Positions 1 to 9,062 are shown, numbered from the stretch's first letter. The stretch: 64,000 nucleotides of DNA from Prolixibacter sp. NT017 (GCF_009617875.1 NZ_BLAV01000001.1:3162001-3226000); one strand, 5' to 3'. Notes: generated from the sequence alone by a model not told the origin. Translations and numbers: made by a program.

Positions 1-563
1 TTCACCGAATCTTCCACCAGCAAGATGATACGGACATTACCCAGTTGCGTGTCGCGCGCCACATTCTTCTTGTCCTCGATATATTTAATCATGGCCATAA
101 AGACGTTGGTGTTCCCGTTCCACACGAAAACCCGGTCGATAGCGGGGACACCCTCAGCAGCCGAATAGAAATAGGCCAAATCGCTGTTGTTGTTAACCAA
201 AAGAAGAATCGGAATGCGGGCCTTCACGAAGTGGATATCCTCGGCTGTGCGCAACGGAGCTTCCTTGTCTACTCCCGCCATGATAATCACCATATCGAAG
301 TGGCGCGTGTTCAGCACCTTCAATGCCTCCTCTGAATTGCTAACACTAGTAAAACGGGGTGCTGCGTACAAATTCAACTGAAGGTATTCACCAAAGATTT
401 TATCAGAAAATTGTCCTTCACGAACAATCGAATATGCATCGTAATGCGTAGCCACCAGAAGAATCTCCTTCACTTTGGTTGGCATTAATTCCTGAAAAAT
501 GTCCCGGTCGGTTTTCCTTCTTTTGTAAATGGAAGAGAGTGAAATATTATCGAACTTACTCAT
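1..563 (-). CDS. PEP/pyruvate-binding (PPDK-like) protein, N-terminal part, truncated by window edge
   Basis: An open frame begins at the ATG complementary to 561-563 and runs off the left end, so only the first 187 codons are visible. The N-terminus (MSKFDNISLSSIYKRRKTD) and the receiver-like alpha/beta segment ending in ILLVEDSV resemble, from memory, the N-terminal region of long Bacteroidota proteins that carry two response-regulator-like folds before a PEP/pyruvate-binding (PPDK N-terminal) domain. The catalytic part lies outside the window, so the enzyme assignment rests on N-terminal likeness only. A strong hairpin terminator follows korB at 710-733, and this gene is transcribed away from it. 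It could also be a stand-alone tandem-receiver protein. Confidence 0.6.
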   Translation of the reverse strand, partial: MSKFDNISLSSIYKRRKTDRDIFQELMPTKVKEILLVATHYDAYSIVREGQFSDKIFGEYLQLNLYAAPRFTSVSNSEEALKVLNTRHFDMVIIMAGVDKEAPLRTAEDIHFVKARIPILLLVNNNSDLAYFYSAAEGVPAIDRVFVWNGNTNVFMAMIKYIEDKKNVARDTQLGNVRIILLVEDSV

Positions 564-709
564 TCGCCATAGGTTAGATTTACCAACAATTATTGGTAAC
601 TCGATTCAACAATGAACAACTCCGTCCCTTCCACGAAAGTGTTGCTTCGCTTCATGGTTCCGGAATTGATTTGGTTGAAAATAGCGAAATTTTTACCCTT
701 ATAAAACAA

Positions 710-733
710 AAAAGGAGGCCGAAGCCTCCTTTT
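710..733 (-). terminator. Terminator after korB
   Basis: A perfect 10-bp stem (AAAAGGAGGC / GCCTCCTTTT) with a CGAA loop sits 22 nt past the korB stop codon. The A and T tracts lie within the stem, so it can act in both directions. It separates korB from the next minus-strand gene. Confidence 0.85.
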
Positions 734-754
734 CAATGGTATGTTGTTGATACT

Positions 755-1771
755 TTATTCAACCACCCATGTGTTTCCACTGGTCAATAGGTCGTCAACG
801 CATTTAATCTTTGCTGTCGACTTCACCTCTTCAATCTGGGCTACCATGGCCTCATCATAAGAAGGACCTGGCACGGCACGGATGACTCCCATAGCTACCG
901 GGAAATCGGGAAGTGCCATGTTAATCAGCAGTTGATGAACGAATCCGTTGGGTTCTGTTACATCGTGAACCAGAATATCGTCGCGGGTAACACCGTCTTC
1001 ACCGATTTTTACCACTTTCAGACGACCACACTCCAGGACCAGACCTTTGTCTTCGTTCTCACCGAAAATCATCGGCTCACCATGCTTCAGCATCAACTGG
1101 TGTTCCTTTTTCATCTTCGGATCGGTGATGGCTGCATGAATTCCATTGTTGTAAATCATACAGTTCTGGAGAACTTCTACGACCGATGCACCTTTGTGTT
1201 TGGCCGCTTCTTCAAAAATTTCCTGGCTCAGTTTGATGTTATTATCCACCGAGCGGGCAAAGAAAGTTCCACGGGCACCCAACACCAACTGTCCCGGAAC
1301 AAACGGGTCTTCCACTGTTCCGTAAGGCGAAGTTTTGGTTACAAAACCTCTGTCGGAAGTTGGTGAATACTGTCCTTTCGTCAAACCGTAAATCTTGTTG
1401 TTAAACAAGATGACATTGATGTCGATGTTACGGCGAATCAGGTGAATGAAATGGTTTCCACCGATGGCCAACGCATCACCGTCGCCGGTAATTTCCCAAA
1501 CACAAAGATCCGGATTGGCACATTTTACACCGGATGCCACTGCAGCAGCACGTCCGTGGATGGTATGAAAACCATAGGTACTCATATAGTACGGAAACCT
1601 GGAAGAACATCCGATTCCCGAAATGACTGCATAGTCTTTATGCGCAATGTTTAGTGAAGCCATTGCTTTTTGAATGGCATTCAAGATGGCATGATCGCCA
1701 CATCCCGGACACCAGCGAACTTCATTATCGCTTTTGAAGTCTTTTATTGTTAATGCTAATTCTTCGGCCAT
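755..1771 (-). CDS. korB: 2-oxoglutarate:ferredoxin oxidoreductase, beta subunit
   Basis: This 338-aa protein is the thiamine-diphosphate-binding beta subunit of a 2-oxoacid:ferredoxin oxidoreductase. It decarboxylates 2-oxoglutarate (or a similar 2-oxoacid) to the acyl-CoA and passes electrons to ferredoxin in the cytoplasm. The CPGCGDH motif at residues 21-27 and the TPP-binding GDGDALAIGGN motif at about 96-106, followed by NNKIYGLTKGQ, are diagnostic. It begins 2 nt after the korA stop, so the two are translationally coupled. No separate delta (2x4Fe-4S) subunit gene lies beside it. That is common for the two-subunit KorAB type. Substrate choice between 2-oxoglutarate and other 2-oxoacids cannot be read from the sequence with certainty. 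Confidence 0.93.
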   Translation of the reverse strand: MAEELALTIKDFKSDNEVRWCPGCGDHAILNAIQKAMASLNIAHKDYAVISGIGCSSRFPYYMSTYGFHTIHGRAAAVASGVKCANPDLCVWEITGDGDALAIGGNHFIHLIRRNIDINVILFNNKIYGLTKGQYSPTSDRGFVTKTSPYGTVEDPFVPGQLVLGARGTFFARSVDNNIKLSQEIFEEAAKHKGASVVEVLQNCMIYNNGIHAAITDPKMKKEHQLMLKHGEPMIFGENEDKGLVLECGRLKVVKIGEDGVTRDDILVHDVTEPNGFVHQLLINMALPDFPVAMGVIRAVPGPSYDEAMVAQIEEVKSTAKIKCVDDLLTSGNTWVVE

Positions 1772-1773
1772 TG

Positions 1774-3615
1774 TTATTCCTCCAATAATTGTTCAAACTT
1801 CTCGCACAATTCATGAACCGTAAACGGAAGTCCTTTGACCTTATTGAATTGTTCGTATTTGAAATCGGGTTCTTTATCACGGAGATATGCTGCAAACTGT
1901 CCCATGTTCAACTCGCAGACTACAATCTTCTTAAACCGGCTAAATACCTCATGAACGTTGGCCGGCAGCGGATTGATGTAATTGAAGTGTGCCAGACCAA
2001 TTTTATGATCCAATGAGCGCATTTCACGAACCGCACTTTCCATGTGTCCAAAGGTACCTCCCCAGCTTACAACCAGCAGATCGCCTTCCTGTTCTCCACA
2101 TACTTCCAGTTCAGGAACCATATCGACAACACGCTTAACCTTCTCTGCACGAATTTCCACCATCTTCTGGTGATTTTCCGGATCGTGACTGACGTTACCC
2201 ATCAGGTCTTTCTCCAAACCACCAATGCGGTGCTGGAAGCCATCCATTCCTGGATAAGCCCACTCGCGAGACAATGTTTTCTCGTCGCGAGAATATGGCT
2301 TGTATGTTTCCGCATTTTTAGCGATGCGAGGCGTAATCGCTGGCAAATCAGCCATCTTCGGAATTCTCCACGGTTCCGAACCGTTTCCGAGGAATCCATC
2401 GGTCATCAGAATAACCGGCACCATTCTTTCCAAAGCAATTTTAGCTGCATGGAAAGCATAGTGGAAACAATCGGATGGTGTGGAAGCGGCCAATACAACT
2501 ACCGGGCTTTCACCGTTACGGCCATAAAGTGCCTGCAACAAGTCAGATTGTTCCGTTTTGGTCGGCAAACCGGTTGAAGGACCTCCACGTTGAACGTTCA
2601 CCAGCACCAAGGGCAACTCGGCCATTACGCTCAAACCCAAAGCTTCCGATTTCAACGCTAAACCGGGACCGGAAGTAGAAGTTACCGCTAAATCGCCGGC
2701 AAATGCAGCTCCAATAGTCGTGGAGATTCCGGCAATTTCGTCTTCTGCCTGAAACGTTTTCACACCTAAATCCTTACGGGCCGAAAGCGCCTGCAGCACC
2801 TCAGTAGCGGGAGTAATAGGATACGAACCGAGGAAAAGTTCCAGATTGGCCTTCTCGGCTGCAGCGAGCAGTCCCCAGGCAGTAGCAAGGTTACCGTTGA
2901 TATTCCGGTAAGTACCATGTTCAATGGCCGCCGGATGTACGATGTACCTCGGCGTCATGTGTTGCATGTTCATACCGTAGTTCCAACCACTCCTCAACAC
3001 TTTAAGGTTAGCTTCCACCACCGCAGGCTTCTTCTTGAATTTATTCTGAATGAAGCTCTCCATGTAGTCCATAGGACGGTCAAACATCCAGCTTACCAAG
3101 CCCAGTGCAAACATGTTCTTGCTTCGCAGAATACTTTTGTTGTCAAGACCGAAATCTTTCAACGCTTCCCTCGTAAGGGTAGTTATAGGAACCGGAATTT
3201 TGAAATAATCATCCAGTTGCAACTCCTCAAACGGATTGTCCGTGCTAAATTTTGCCTTCTGAAAATTCTTCTCCGTAAAACTGTCCTGGTCGTAAATAAT
3301 CGTCCCTCCGGGGCGCATAAACGGCGCATTTGCTTTTACGGCTGCAGGGTTCATGGCTACCAGCACGTGGGCGTAGTCACCCGGTGTGGTCACCCGGCGG
3401 GTTCCAAATTGTACCTGGAAGCCCGACACGCCGCCAACGGTTCCCTGCGGAGCGCGTATTTCTGAAGGATAATCGGGGAATGTCGAAATATCATTCCCAA
3501 TCAGAGCAGAGGCGTCCGAAAACAACGTTCCGGTTAACTGCATCCCATCTCCTGAGTCTCCTGAAAACCGGATGGCTACCTCTTCAAGTTCAATAACTTT
3601 TGTTTCCTTAGACAT
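1774..3615 (-). CDS. korA: 2-oxoglutarate:ferredoxin oxidoreductase, alpha subunit (gamma-alpha fusion)
   Basis: The 613-aa protein has the usual fused layout. Residues about 10-195 form the gamma-type domain (FSGDSGDGMQLTG near the start, the redox and CoA side). Residues about 230-600 form the pyrimidine-binding alpha domain, with the YPITPATEVLQ, EDEIAGIS and TSGPGLALKSE motifs. With KorB it makes the CoA-dependent, ferredoxin-reducing enzyme that replaces the NAD-linked 2-oxoglutarate dehydrogenase in many anaerobes. It is the first gene of the korAB operon. A possible minus-strand -7 element (TAAATTTG) lies at 3736-3743, giving a leader of about 110 nt. Length and motif order are normal. 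Confidence 0.93.
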   Translation of the reverse strand: MSKETKVIELEEVAIRFSGDSGDGMQLTGTLFSDASALIGNDISTFPDYPSEIRAPQGTVGGVSGFQVQFGTRRVTTPGDYAHVLVAMNPAAVKANAPFMRPGGTIIYDQDSFTEKNFQKAKFSTDNPFEELQLDDYFKIPVPITTLTREALKDFGLDNKSILRSKNMFALGLVSWMFDRPMDYMESFIQNKFKKKPAVVEANLKVLRSGWNYGMNMQHMTPRYIVHPAAIEHGTYRNINGNLATAWGLLAAAEKANLELFLGSYPITPATEVLQALSARKDLGVKTFQAEDEIAGISTTIGAAFAGDLAVTSTSGPGLALKSEALGLSVMAELPLVLVNVQRGGPSTGLPTKTEQSDLLQALYGRNGESPVVVLAASTPSDCFHYAFHAAKIALERMVPVILMTDGFLGNGSEPWRIPKMADLPAITPRIAKNAETYKPYSRDEKTLSREWAYPGMDGFQHRIGGLEKDLMGNVSHDPENHQKMVEIRAEKVKRVVDMVPELEVCGEQEGDLLVVSWGGTFGHMESAVREMRSLDHKIGLAHFNYINPLPANVHEVFSRFKKIVVCELNMGQFAAYLRDKEPDFKYEQFNKVKGLPFTVHELCEKFEQLLEE

Positions 3616-3796
3616 AATTACGAAAACTTATGTTCGACAGGTTTATCCACTTACGAAAAACAATTTTTAAGGCATATTTTATATCAATTCCTCAAAAAAA
3701 TTACCCGCAAGAGAAAGGATTATAAACATATGCGACAAATTTAATGATTAAAGGCTATCAGCGACTATGACATTCGACTTATTTCGCCCATAATAT

Positions 3797-3804
3797 TAAC
3801 TTTG
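3797..3804 (+). promoter_or_regulatory. Bacteroidota -7 element for the gamma-carbonic anhydrase gene
   Basis: TAACTTTG matches the Bacteroidota -7 consensus TAnnTTTG and lies 26 nt before the ATG at 3831. The expected -33 TTG is weak, so the call rests mainly on the -7 box and its position. Confidence 0.5.
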
Positions 3805-3830
3805 TTAGTAAATTAAAATCAATACAGATA

Positions 3831-4355
3831 ATGGCCATTATACAATCTCTTCGCGACAAAACGCCAACCTTCGGCAGTAACTGTTTTATTGCAGAAAATG
3901 CTGCCATTATTGGCGATGTGGAAACAGGTGATAACTGTAGTTTTTGGTTCGGCGCCGTTTTACGCGGCGACGTGCATTACATCAAACTGGGTGATAATGT
4001 TAATGTCCAGGATAATGCAGTTATTCATGCTACCTACCAGAAATCTCCTACCAACATCGGTAATAACGTCAGCATTGCACATGGTGCCATCGTGCACGGA
4101 TGTACCATTCATGATAATGTCCTTATCGGGATGAACGCGGTGGTACTTGACGATGCTGTTATTGAAAGTAACTCCATCATCGCGGCCGGAGCCATTGTTA
4201 CCAAGGGTACTGTTGTGCGTTCCGGTTCGGTTTATGCTGGTTCTCCCGCCAAGAAAATCAAGGAAATCAGTCCTGAGCTTCTGGAAGGCGAAATTCACCG
4301 GATTGCCAACAACTACCACATGTACGCTGGCTGGTACAAAGAAGGTGAAGATTAA
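3831..4355 (+). CDS. Gamma-carbonic anhydrase family protein (left-handed beta-helix)
   Basis: A 174-aa hexapeptide-repeat protein of the YrdA/PaaY/gamma-carbonic anhydrase family. The N-terminal two thirds show [LIV]-G-x4 hexapeptide spacing that builds a left-handed beta-helix trimer. The three metal-binding histidines are in place at H66 (AVIHATY), H84 (SIAHGA) and H89 (IVHGC), at the spacing expected for the zinc site between subunits. The closing C-terminal helix (EGEIHRIANNYHMYAGWYKEG) is also typical. The reaction would be CO2 hydration, but many members have unproven activity. It stands alone, between a divergent korAB operon and a convergent transporter gene. Confidence 0.88.
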   Translation: MAIIQSLRDKTPTFGSNCFIAENAAIIGDVETGDNCSFWFGAVLRGDVHYIKLGDNVNVQDNAVIHATYQKSPTNIGNNVSIAHGAIVHGCTIHDNVLIGMNAVVLDDAVIESNSIIAAGAIVTKGTVVRSGSVYAGSPAKKIKEISPELLEGEIHRIANNYHMYAGWYKEGED

Positions 4356-4467
4356 TTGATAATCAGCATCGCATAATATGTTTTAGAATATCCATCCCGA
4401 GTGATAGTTTCGAAACAATCAAATTTGGAGGATTACAGAGCTAAAATGTTACTGAAATACAAAAAGA

Positions 4468-4491
4468 AAGGGTTACCAATTGGTAACCCTT
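4468..4491. terminator. Bidirectional terminator between convergent genes
   Basis: A perfect 24-nt palindrome (AAGGGTTACCAA and its complement) lies between the convergent carbonic anhydrase-like gene and the sugar transporter gene. A-rich sequence precedes it (4461-4469). Confidence 0.8.
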
Positions 4492-4516
4492 ATCTGTTTT
4501 CATTATAAATAAGTTG

Positions 4517-5734
4517 TTATCTTATTTTATGTCCTTTTAGTGCATAGAAAAGAATGAAAAGATAGGCAGGGAAACAAACCCAGTAAGCGGCCTGAATACC
4601 AACAATATCTTTTACTCCGCCAAAAGCGAGCGGCAAAATGGCACCACCAACAATCCCCATCACCAGTAACGATGCTCCTGTTTTGGTAAAGCGTCCCAGG
4701 TCGGCAATGGCAAGGGGCCAAATGGCTGGCCACATCAGTGAGTTCGCAAGTCCCAGCAAAGCCACAAACCAAATGGAGTAATTTCCGGATACCAGAACAA
4801 TCGCCAACGAAGCCGCTACTCCCAACCACGAATTGATTTTTAACGCCGTATTTTGCGTAATTACCTTCGGAATGAAGAACACCCCGAACAGGTAACCAAT
4901 TACCATGAAAATAACCGTGTACGTTGTATAAGTTGCCGGATTGCCCAGCCCCAGACTGTCAGCATAATCGACAATGGTTGCCAGTGCTATCGTTTCAACA
5001 CCTACGTAAAAGAAGAGAGCAATAACACCCAGAATGAGGTGCGGGAACTGAAGAATGCTGGTCTTTGTCCGTGCATACGACGAAACCGGAGTCTCTTCTT
5101 CGCTTTCGTCCTCACCTTCGGCTTTCACTTCCGGCAGCGGGGCGAAATAAACAGCAATGCCCAGCAAAACGAATATGCCCACAATCAGGAAAAACGGGAA
5201 ATACATCTTTTGCAGCGAAGGTGCATCCAGATTCAGGAACAAACTCAGGAATATCGGTGCTACGGCCCAGGCCGCCTTGTTGATAATTCCCATAATACTG
5301 ATCCGCATCGCTGCACTCTCCTGCGGTCCCAAAATGGTGATATACGGATTTACCGATGCCTGTAGCAAGGTATTTCCCATACCGCTGATGAACGATGCCA
5401 ACAGAAACAGTCCCAGACTCTCGTAACGCGCCGATGGAACAAACAGTGCAAGCCCTACCGCGAAAAAGAAAAACGAAACCATCATTCCGCGCCGGTAACC
5501 AATCTTGCTGATGATTACCCCTGAAGGATATCCAAAAACAACAAAGGCTGAAAAGGTGGCTGCCAACACGAGGTACGACTCGGCTGAAGATAAATCAAGT
5601 GCCTTTTTCAGGAAGGGAATCAGGTAACCGTTAATTCCAAGAGCAAATCCTATCACAAAAAACATGACTCCAATGATGATAATTGGAATCACATAATTAT
5701 TCCGTCTTGAGTAAGTAGCTGTTTCTGCTGCCAT
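4517..5734 (-). CDS. Sugar MFS permease, FucP/GluP (FGHS) family
   Basis: A 405-aa inner-membrane protein with about twelve hydrophobic segments. It belongs to the fucose-galactose-hexose:H+ symporter family of the MFS, with the family-typical GINGYLIPFLKKALDLS segment after TM1, RRGMM after TM2-3 and QASVNPYITILG in TM4. A charged loop rich in Glu and Ser (about residues 205-220) splits the two six-helix halves. It is divergent from a nucleotidyltransferase/kinase pair for sugar activation, so a likely substrate is a hexose or N-acetylhexosamine. The substrate is inference from neighbours. Confidence 0.85.
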   Translation of the reverse strand: MAAETATYSRRNNYVIPIIIIGVMFFVIGFALGINGYLIPFLKKALDLSSAESYLVLAATFSAFVVFGYPSGVIISKIGYRRGMMVSFFFFAVGLALFVPSARYESLGLFLLASFISGMGNTLLQASVNPYITILGPQESAAMRISIMGIINKAAWAVAPIFLSLFLNLDAPSLQKMYFPFFLIVGIFVLLGIAVYFAPLPEVKAEGEDESEEETPVSSYARTKTSILQFPHLILGVIALFFYVGVETIALATIVDYADSLGLGNPATYTTYTVIFMVIGYLFGVFFIPKVITQNTALKINSWLGVAASLAIVLVSGNYSIWFVALLGLANSLMWPAIWPLAIADLGRFTKTGASLLVMGIVGGAILPLAFGGVKDIVGIQAAYWVCFPAYLFILFYALKGHKIR

Positions 5735-5818
5735 TTTCGAACTAGTTTAGTTTATTTAGAACAATACGTTGTTCACGAATATAATACTTTATTTTAATAG
5801 ATTAATTGGGATTTTCTC

Positions 5819-5849
5819 TTTGTCTGCGTGCGGGTTATGCCTACTTTTG
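5819..5849 (+). promoter_or_regulatory. Bacteroidota promoter with full -33/-7 match, long leader
   Basis: TTTG at 5819-5822 and TACTTTTG at 5842-5849 are separated by exactly 19 nt, matching the Bacteroidota sigma consensus. The next start codon on this strand is at 6032, so the leader would be about 175 nt. It holds a T7 tract and short A/T-rich inverted segments but no riboswitch family I can name. Confidence 0.6.
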
Positions 5850-6031
5850 AAGGGGAAAAACAAGGGTGATAAACTTTTAATAAGTACATCTTTGAAATCG
5901 AATTTATTTTCAACCCATTACATAGAAGACTAGTTTTTTTAATAAGAAACTACTTCATAAGCGGGCATCTTCTTATTGAGACAGAATGATTCCAACTTTT
6001 TGTAGTTTCAAAAGACGAAACAAACAACAAA

Positions 6032-6934
6032 ATGATGAAACCGACTTTAGTTATTCTGGCTGCCGGCATGGGAAGCCGGTACGGAGGCCTCAAACAACTC
6101 GACGAAGTGGGCCCAAACGGAGAAGCCATTATTGACTATTCGCTTTACGACGCCATTAGGGCCGGATTTGGGAAAGTGGGATTTGTCATCCGTGAGGATT
6201 TTGCCGATGAATTCAAAGCGCGCTTTGGTCCCCAGCTCGAGGGGAAAATCGAAGTGGCTTACGTTTACCAAGCGCTGGACAAAATTCCCTCCGGATACAA
6301 CATTCATCCCGAAAGGGTAAAGCCGTGGGGAACCGGACATGCTCTGCTGATGGCAGAACCGGAAGTAGATGCTCCCATGGCAGTCATTAACGCCGACGAT
6401 TTTTACGGACCGCAGGCTTACCAGGAAATTGCTTCGTTCCTTACTTCGTCGATTGATGAAAACGAATACGGAATGGTAGGATACCAGCTGGATAACACAT
6501 TGTCGGAATTTGGCTCGGTATCACGCGGGGTTTGCCAAACCGATAGTTCCGGCCGTTTGACTGAAATCAACGAGCGGACTAAAATTCAAAAGGAAGATGA
6601 CGAGATCGTTTATTACGAAGATGAAAAGCGTTTCCCGTTAACCGGAAAAGAGCCCGTATCGATGAATTTCTGGGGAGTAAAAACTTCCGTCTTCCAATAC
6701 CTGAACGAAGGATTCCGTGAGTTCCTGCAGGAAAAAGGCAACAAACTGAAATCAGAGTTCTTCGTGCCGTTTCTTATCAATGACAAAATTGTTGACGGAA
6801 CCGTTAGCGTAAAGGTACTGACCTGCGATTCGCCATGGTTTGGTGTTACCTACAAGGAAGATAAACCGTATGTACAGGATAAACTGAAGAAGTTGATTGA
6901 AGACAAGGTTTATCCCGAAAATCTATGGAAATAA
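6032..6934 (+). CDS. Sugar-1-phosphate nucleotidyltransferase
   Basis: A 300-aa GT-A-fold nucleotidyltransferase. The N-terminal LAAGMGSRYGGLKQ is the NTP-binding signature (GxGxR...K), and VINADDFYG at about residue 117-125 carries the metal-binding Asp pair. It would join a sugar-1-phosphate to UTP or another NTP, giving a nucleotide sugar and pyrophosphate. The next gene, 15 nt downstream, encodes an anomeric sugar kinase, so the pair could carry free sugar to NDP-sugar. This is the logic of AmgK/MurU or NahK plus a uridylyltransferase. MMKP allows two starts one codon apart. The exact sugar is not determined by sequence. Confidence 0.82.
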   Translation: MMKPTLVILAAGMGSRYGGLKQLDEVGPNGEAIIDYSLYDAIRAGFGKVGFVIREDFADEFKARFGPQLEGKIEVAYVYQALDKIPSGYNIHPERVKPWGTGHALLMAEPEVDAPMAVINADDFYGPQAYQEIASFLTSSIDENEYGMVGYQLDNTLSEFGSVSRGVCQTDSSGRLTEINERTKIQKEDDEIVYYEDEKRFPLTGKEPVSMNFWGVKTSVFQYLNEGFREFLQEKGNKLKSEFFVPFLINDKIVDGTVSVKVLTCDSPWFGVTYKEDKPYVQDKLKKLIEDKVYPENLWK

Positions 6935-6949
6935 AAGAAAACTAACCAT

Positions 6950-8047
6950 ATGACTAACCATCAACTAAACCTGATTTTTGAATCTTTCGGCACTGAAGGA
7001 CATGTAAAACACTGGGAACCTTTTGGCAACGGGCATATTAACGACACTTTCCTGGGCAAGAACCAGAAAAATGAGGCTTCCGACTTTATTCTTCAACGCA
7101 AAAACCACAAAATTTTTACGAACGTACCCGGCATGATGGACAACATTACAGCCGTGACGGAACACATTCGTAAAGGACTCGAAGAAAAGAACGAAGCAGA
7201 TATCGACCGGAAGGTGATGAAGTATTTTCCTGCTAAGGACGGCAAGTGGTATGTGAATGATAAGCAAGGTAATTACTGGACCCTCTTTCTTTACATTCCT
7301 GGTAGTCATAGTGTCGAAAATATCGAAAATCCGGAACAGGCAATGATGGCCGCCAGGGCTTTCGGACATTTTCAGCTGCAGTTGTCCGATTTGCCCGGAG
7401 GTAAACTAGTGGAAACCATTCCGAATTTTCACAACGGCATCTCCCGGCTCAACGATTTCCGGAAAGCCATTGAACTGGACCAGGCCGCACGAGTGGGCGA
7501 AAACCGTGAATTACTGGAACAGCTCTTGAACCGGGCAGATGAGATGACGCTTTTGCAGAAATGGCTCGATTCGGGTGAACTTCCGCTCCGCATCACGCAC
7601 AACGACACCAAAATCAACAATATACTCTTCGAGAAGAACGACCAGCCGCTGTGTATTATCGACCTCGATACGGTGATGCCGGGAAGTGCGTTGTACGATT
7701 TTGGAGATGCTATCCGCACCATCGGGAATACGGCACCGGAAGACGAGCCGGATTTGTCAAAAATCGGTTTTTCAAGCGATATTTTTAAAGCTTTCGCTGA
7801 AGGATACCTGGCTGAAGCCGGAAAGTTTTTAACGCAAAAAGAGAGAGAAAATCTACCTTTCTCATGCCTTTACATGGCATGGGAACAGGCCATCCGCTTC
7901 ATGACCGATTACCTGAACGGCGATACCTATTACAAGATTGCGTACCCGGAACACAATTTAGTGCGGACGAAAGCCCAGTTCAGGTACCTCGAAATACTGG
8001 AAGAGAATCGTGAAGCGATGGAGAAGTTCATCAGGAAAGTCGGGTAA
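6950..8047 (+). CDS. N-acetylhexosamine 1-kinase-like phosphotransferase
   Basis: A 365-aa member of the aminoglycoside phosphotransferase/choline kinase fold. The catalytic loop THNDTKINN (HND at 217-219) and the metal-binding IDLDTVMPG (237-245) resemble NahK, the bifidobacterial N-acetylhexosamine 1-kinase. Its length is also close to NahK's (about 360 aa). The predicted reaction is phosphorylation of GlcNAc, GalNAc or a related sugar at the anomeric hydroxyl with ATP. It is co-transcribed with a sugar-1-phosphate nucleotidyltransferase upstream and divergent from a sugar permease. A homoserine-kinase-like or other small-molecule kinase role is less likely. Confidence 0.75.
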   Translation: MTNHQLNLIFESFGTEGHVKHWEPFGNGHINDTFLGKNQKNEASDFILQRKNHKIFTNVPGMMDNITAVTEHIRKGLEEKNEADIDRKVMKYFPAKDGKWYVNDKQGNYWTLFLYIPGSHSVENIENPEQAMMAARAFGHFQLQLSDLPGGKLVETIPNFHNGISRLNDFRKAIELDQAARVGENRELLEQLLNRADEMTLLQKWLDSGELPLRITHNDTKINNILFEKNDQPLCIIDLDTVMPGSALYDFGDAIRTIGNTAPEDEPDLSKIGFSSDIFKAFAEGYLAEAGKFLTQKERENLPFSCLYMAWEQAIRFMTDYLNGDTYYKIAYPEHNLVRTKAQFRYLEILEENREAMEKFIRKVG

Positions 8048-8073
8048 TACTTCGCGACTCAAACAATAAACAG

Positions 8074-8104
8074 ACGGACGGAGAACGATGATTTTCCGCC
8101 CGTT
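8074..8104 (+). terminator. Terminator of the nucleotidyltransferase-kinase operon
   Basis: A GC-rich stem (ACGGACGGA / TCCGCCCGT, one mismatch) is followed by TTTTGTTTT, about 25 nt after the kinase stop codon. Confidence 0.75.
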
Positions 8105-8122
8105 TTGTTTTAGTAGAAAAAA

Positions 8123-8956
8123 CTATAAATGCAGATGTTCCGCTTCCAACGATGCTCCGAAAAACATACCGGCACGCGTCTCGAAATTCTCCGTTGATTC
8201 AGTTGTCAGAAATCGCTGCGAACCTCCCTTGGAACACTTCTGCTCCATCTCGGGATGCCGCATTAAATAGTCGGCCAGACGTTCGGCTACAATCGGACCT
8301 TGTTCCAATAGCTGAATATGTTTCGGAAGGAATTTTCGGATAGTTTCCGACAACAACGGGTAGTGTGTGCACCCCAGAATCACCGTGTCAATCCCGGCAT
8401 CCTTTTCCAGCAATTGTTTAACATTCTTCTCAACGAAATAGTCGGCTCCGGGCGTTCCTATTTCATTGTTTTCCACAATCGGAACCCACATCGGGCAAGC
8501 TTCCTGGTAAGTAATCACGGGTTTGTCAGCTGAAATTTTTCTTATCTCCAACGGATAGGATTCCGATTTAACAGTACCGGTTGTTCCTAAAACCCCTACC
8601 CGTCCTGTGCGCGTTACTTCCGGAATGCGTTCCACACTCGGACGAATTACTCCCAACACGCGCCGGGAAGGATCGATGTTCGGTAAATCGCGCTGTTGTA
8701 TGGAACGTAATGCTTTCGCAGAAGCTGTATTACAAGCCAGAATCACCAGATGACACCCCATATCGAACAGTTTTTTTACAGCCTGAAGCGTATATTCGTA
8801 GACAACTTCAAACGAGCGTGTTCCGTACGGCGTCCGGGCATTATCGCCCAAATAAAGGTAATCGTATTCCGGCAGCTCATCGATTACCGAGCGGAGAACG
8901 GTTAATCCTCCATAACCGGAATCGAATACACCAATCGGCCTGTAATCTTCAGCCAT
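8123..8956 (-). CDS. murI: Glutamate racemase
   Basis: A 277-aa enzyme that interconverts L- and D-glutamate for peptidoglycan synthesis. The catalytic Cys pair is present: C75 in ACNTASA and C196 in LGCTHYP. The N-terminal GVFDSGYGGLTVL motif contains the conserved Asp (D12), and DNARTPYG follows. The gene is convergent with the sugar kinase gene, and its upstream neighbour on the same strand ends in a terminator, so it probably has its own promoter in 8957-9035. Length is normal, with a short unconserved C-terminal tail. Confidence 0.95.
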   Translation of the reverse strand: MAEDYRPIGVFDSGYGGLTVLRSVIDELPEYDYLYLGDNARTPYGTRSFEVVYEYTLQAVKKLFDMGCHLVILACNTASAKALRSIQQRDLPNIDPSRRVLGVIRPSVERIPEVTRTGRVGVLGTTGTVKSESYPLEIRKISADKPVITYQEACPMWVPIVENNEIGTPGADYFVEKNVKQLLEKDAGIDTVILGCTHYPLLSETIRKFLPKHIQLLEQGPIVAERLADYLMRHPEMEQKCSKGGSQRFLTTESTENFETRAGMFFGASLEAEHLHL

Positions 8957-9035
8957 TATTTCATGTTTTATTTCCTACCTGAAACTACAAAATTCTGCAC
9001 AACCGAACGCAATCCATCGTTCCTAAAAACAAAAA

Positions 9036-9062
9036 AAGGACACTGTCTAACAGCGTCCTTTC
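9036..9062 (-). terminator. Terminator of the bamA-skp operon
   Basis: AAAGGACACTGT / ACAGCGTCCTTT (one mismatch) forms a hairpin with a CTA loop about 22 nt past the last skp stop. A T tract follows on the minus strand (9029-9035 read as A on plus). Confidence 0.8.

Noticed and set aside
593..790. 65-codon plus-strand frame between the first gene and korB
   Set aside because: It crosses the korB terminator and overlaps the korB 3' end, with no protein likeness.
2917..3465. 182-codon frame antisense to korA
   Set aside because: Wholly within korA, no domain, no start context.
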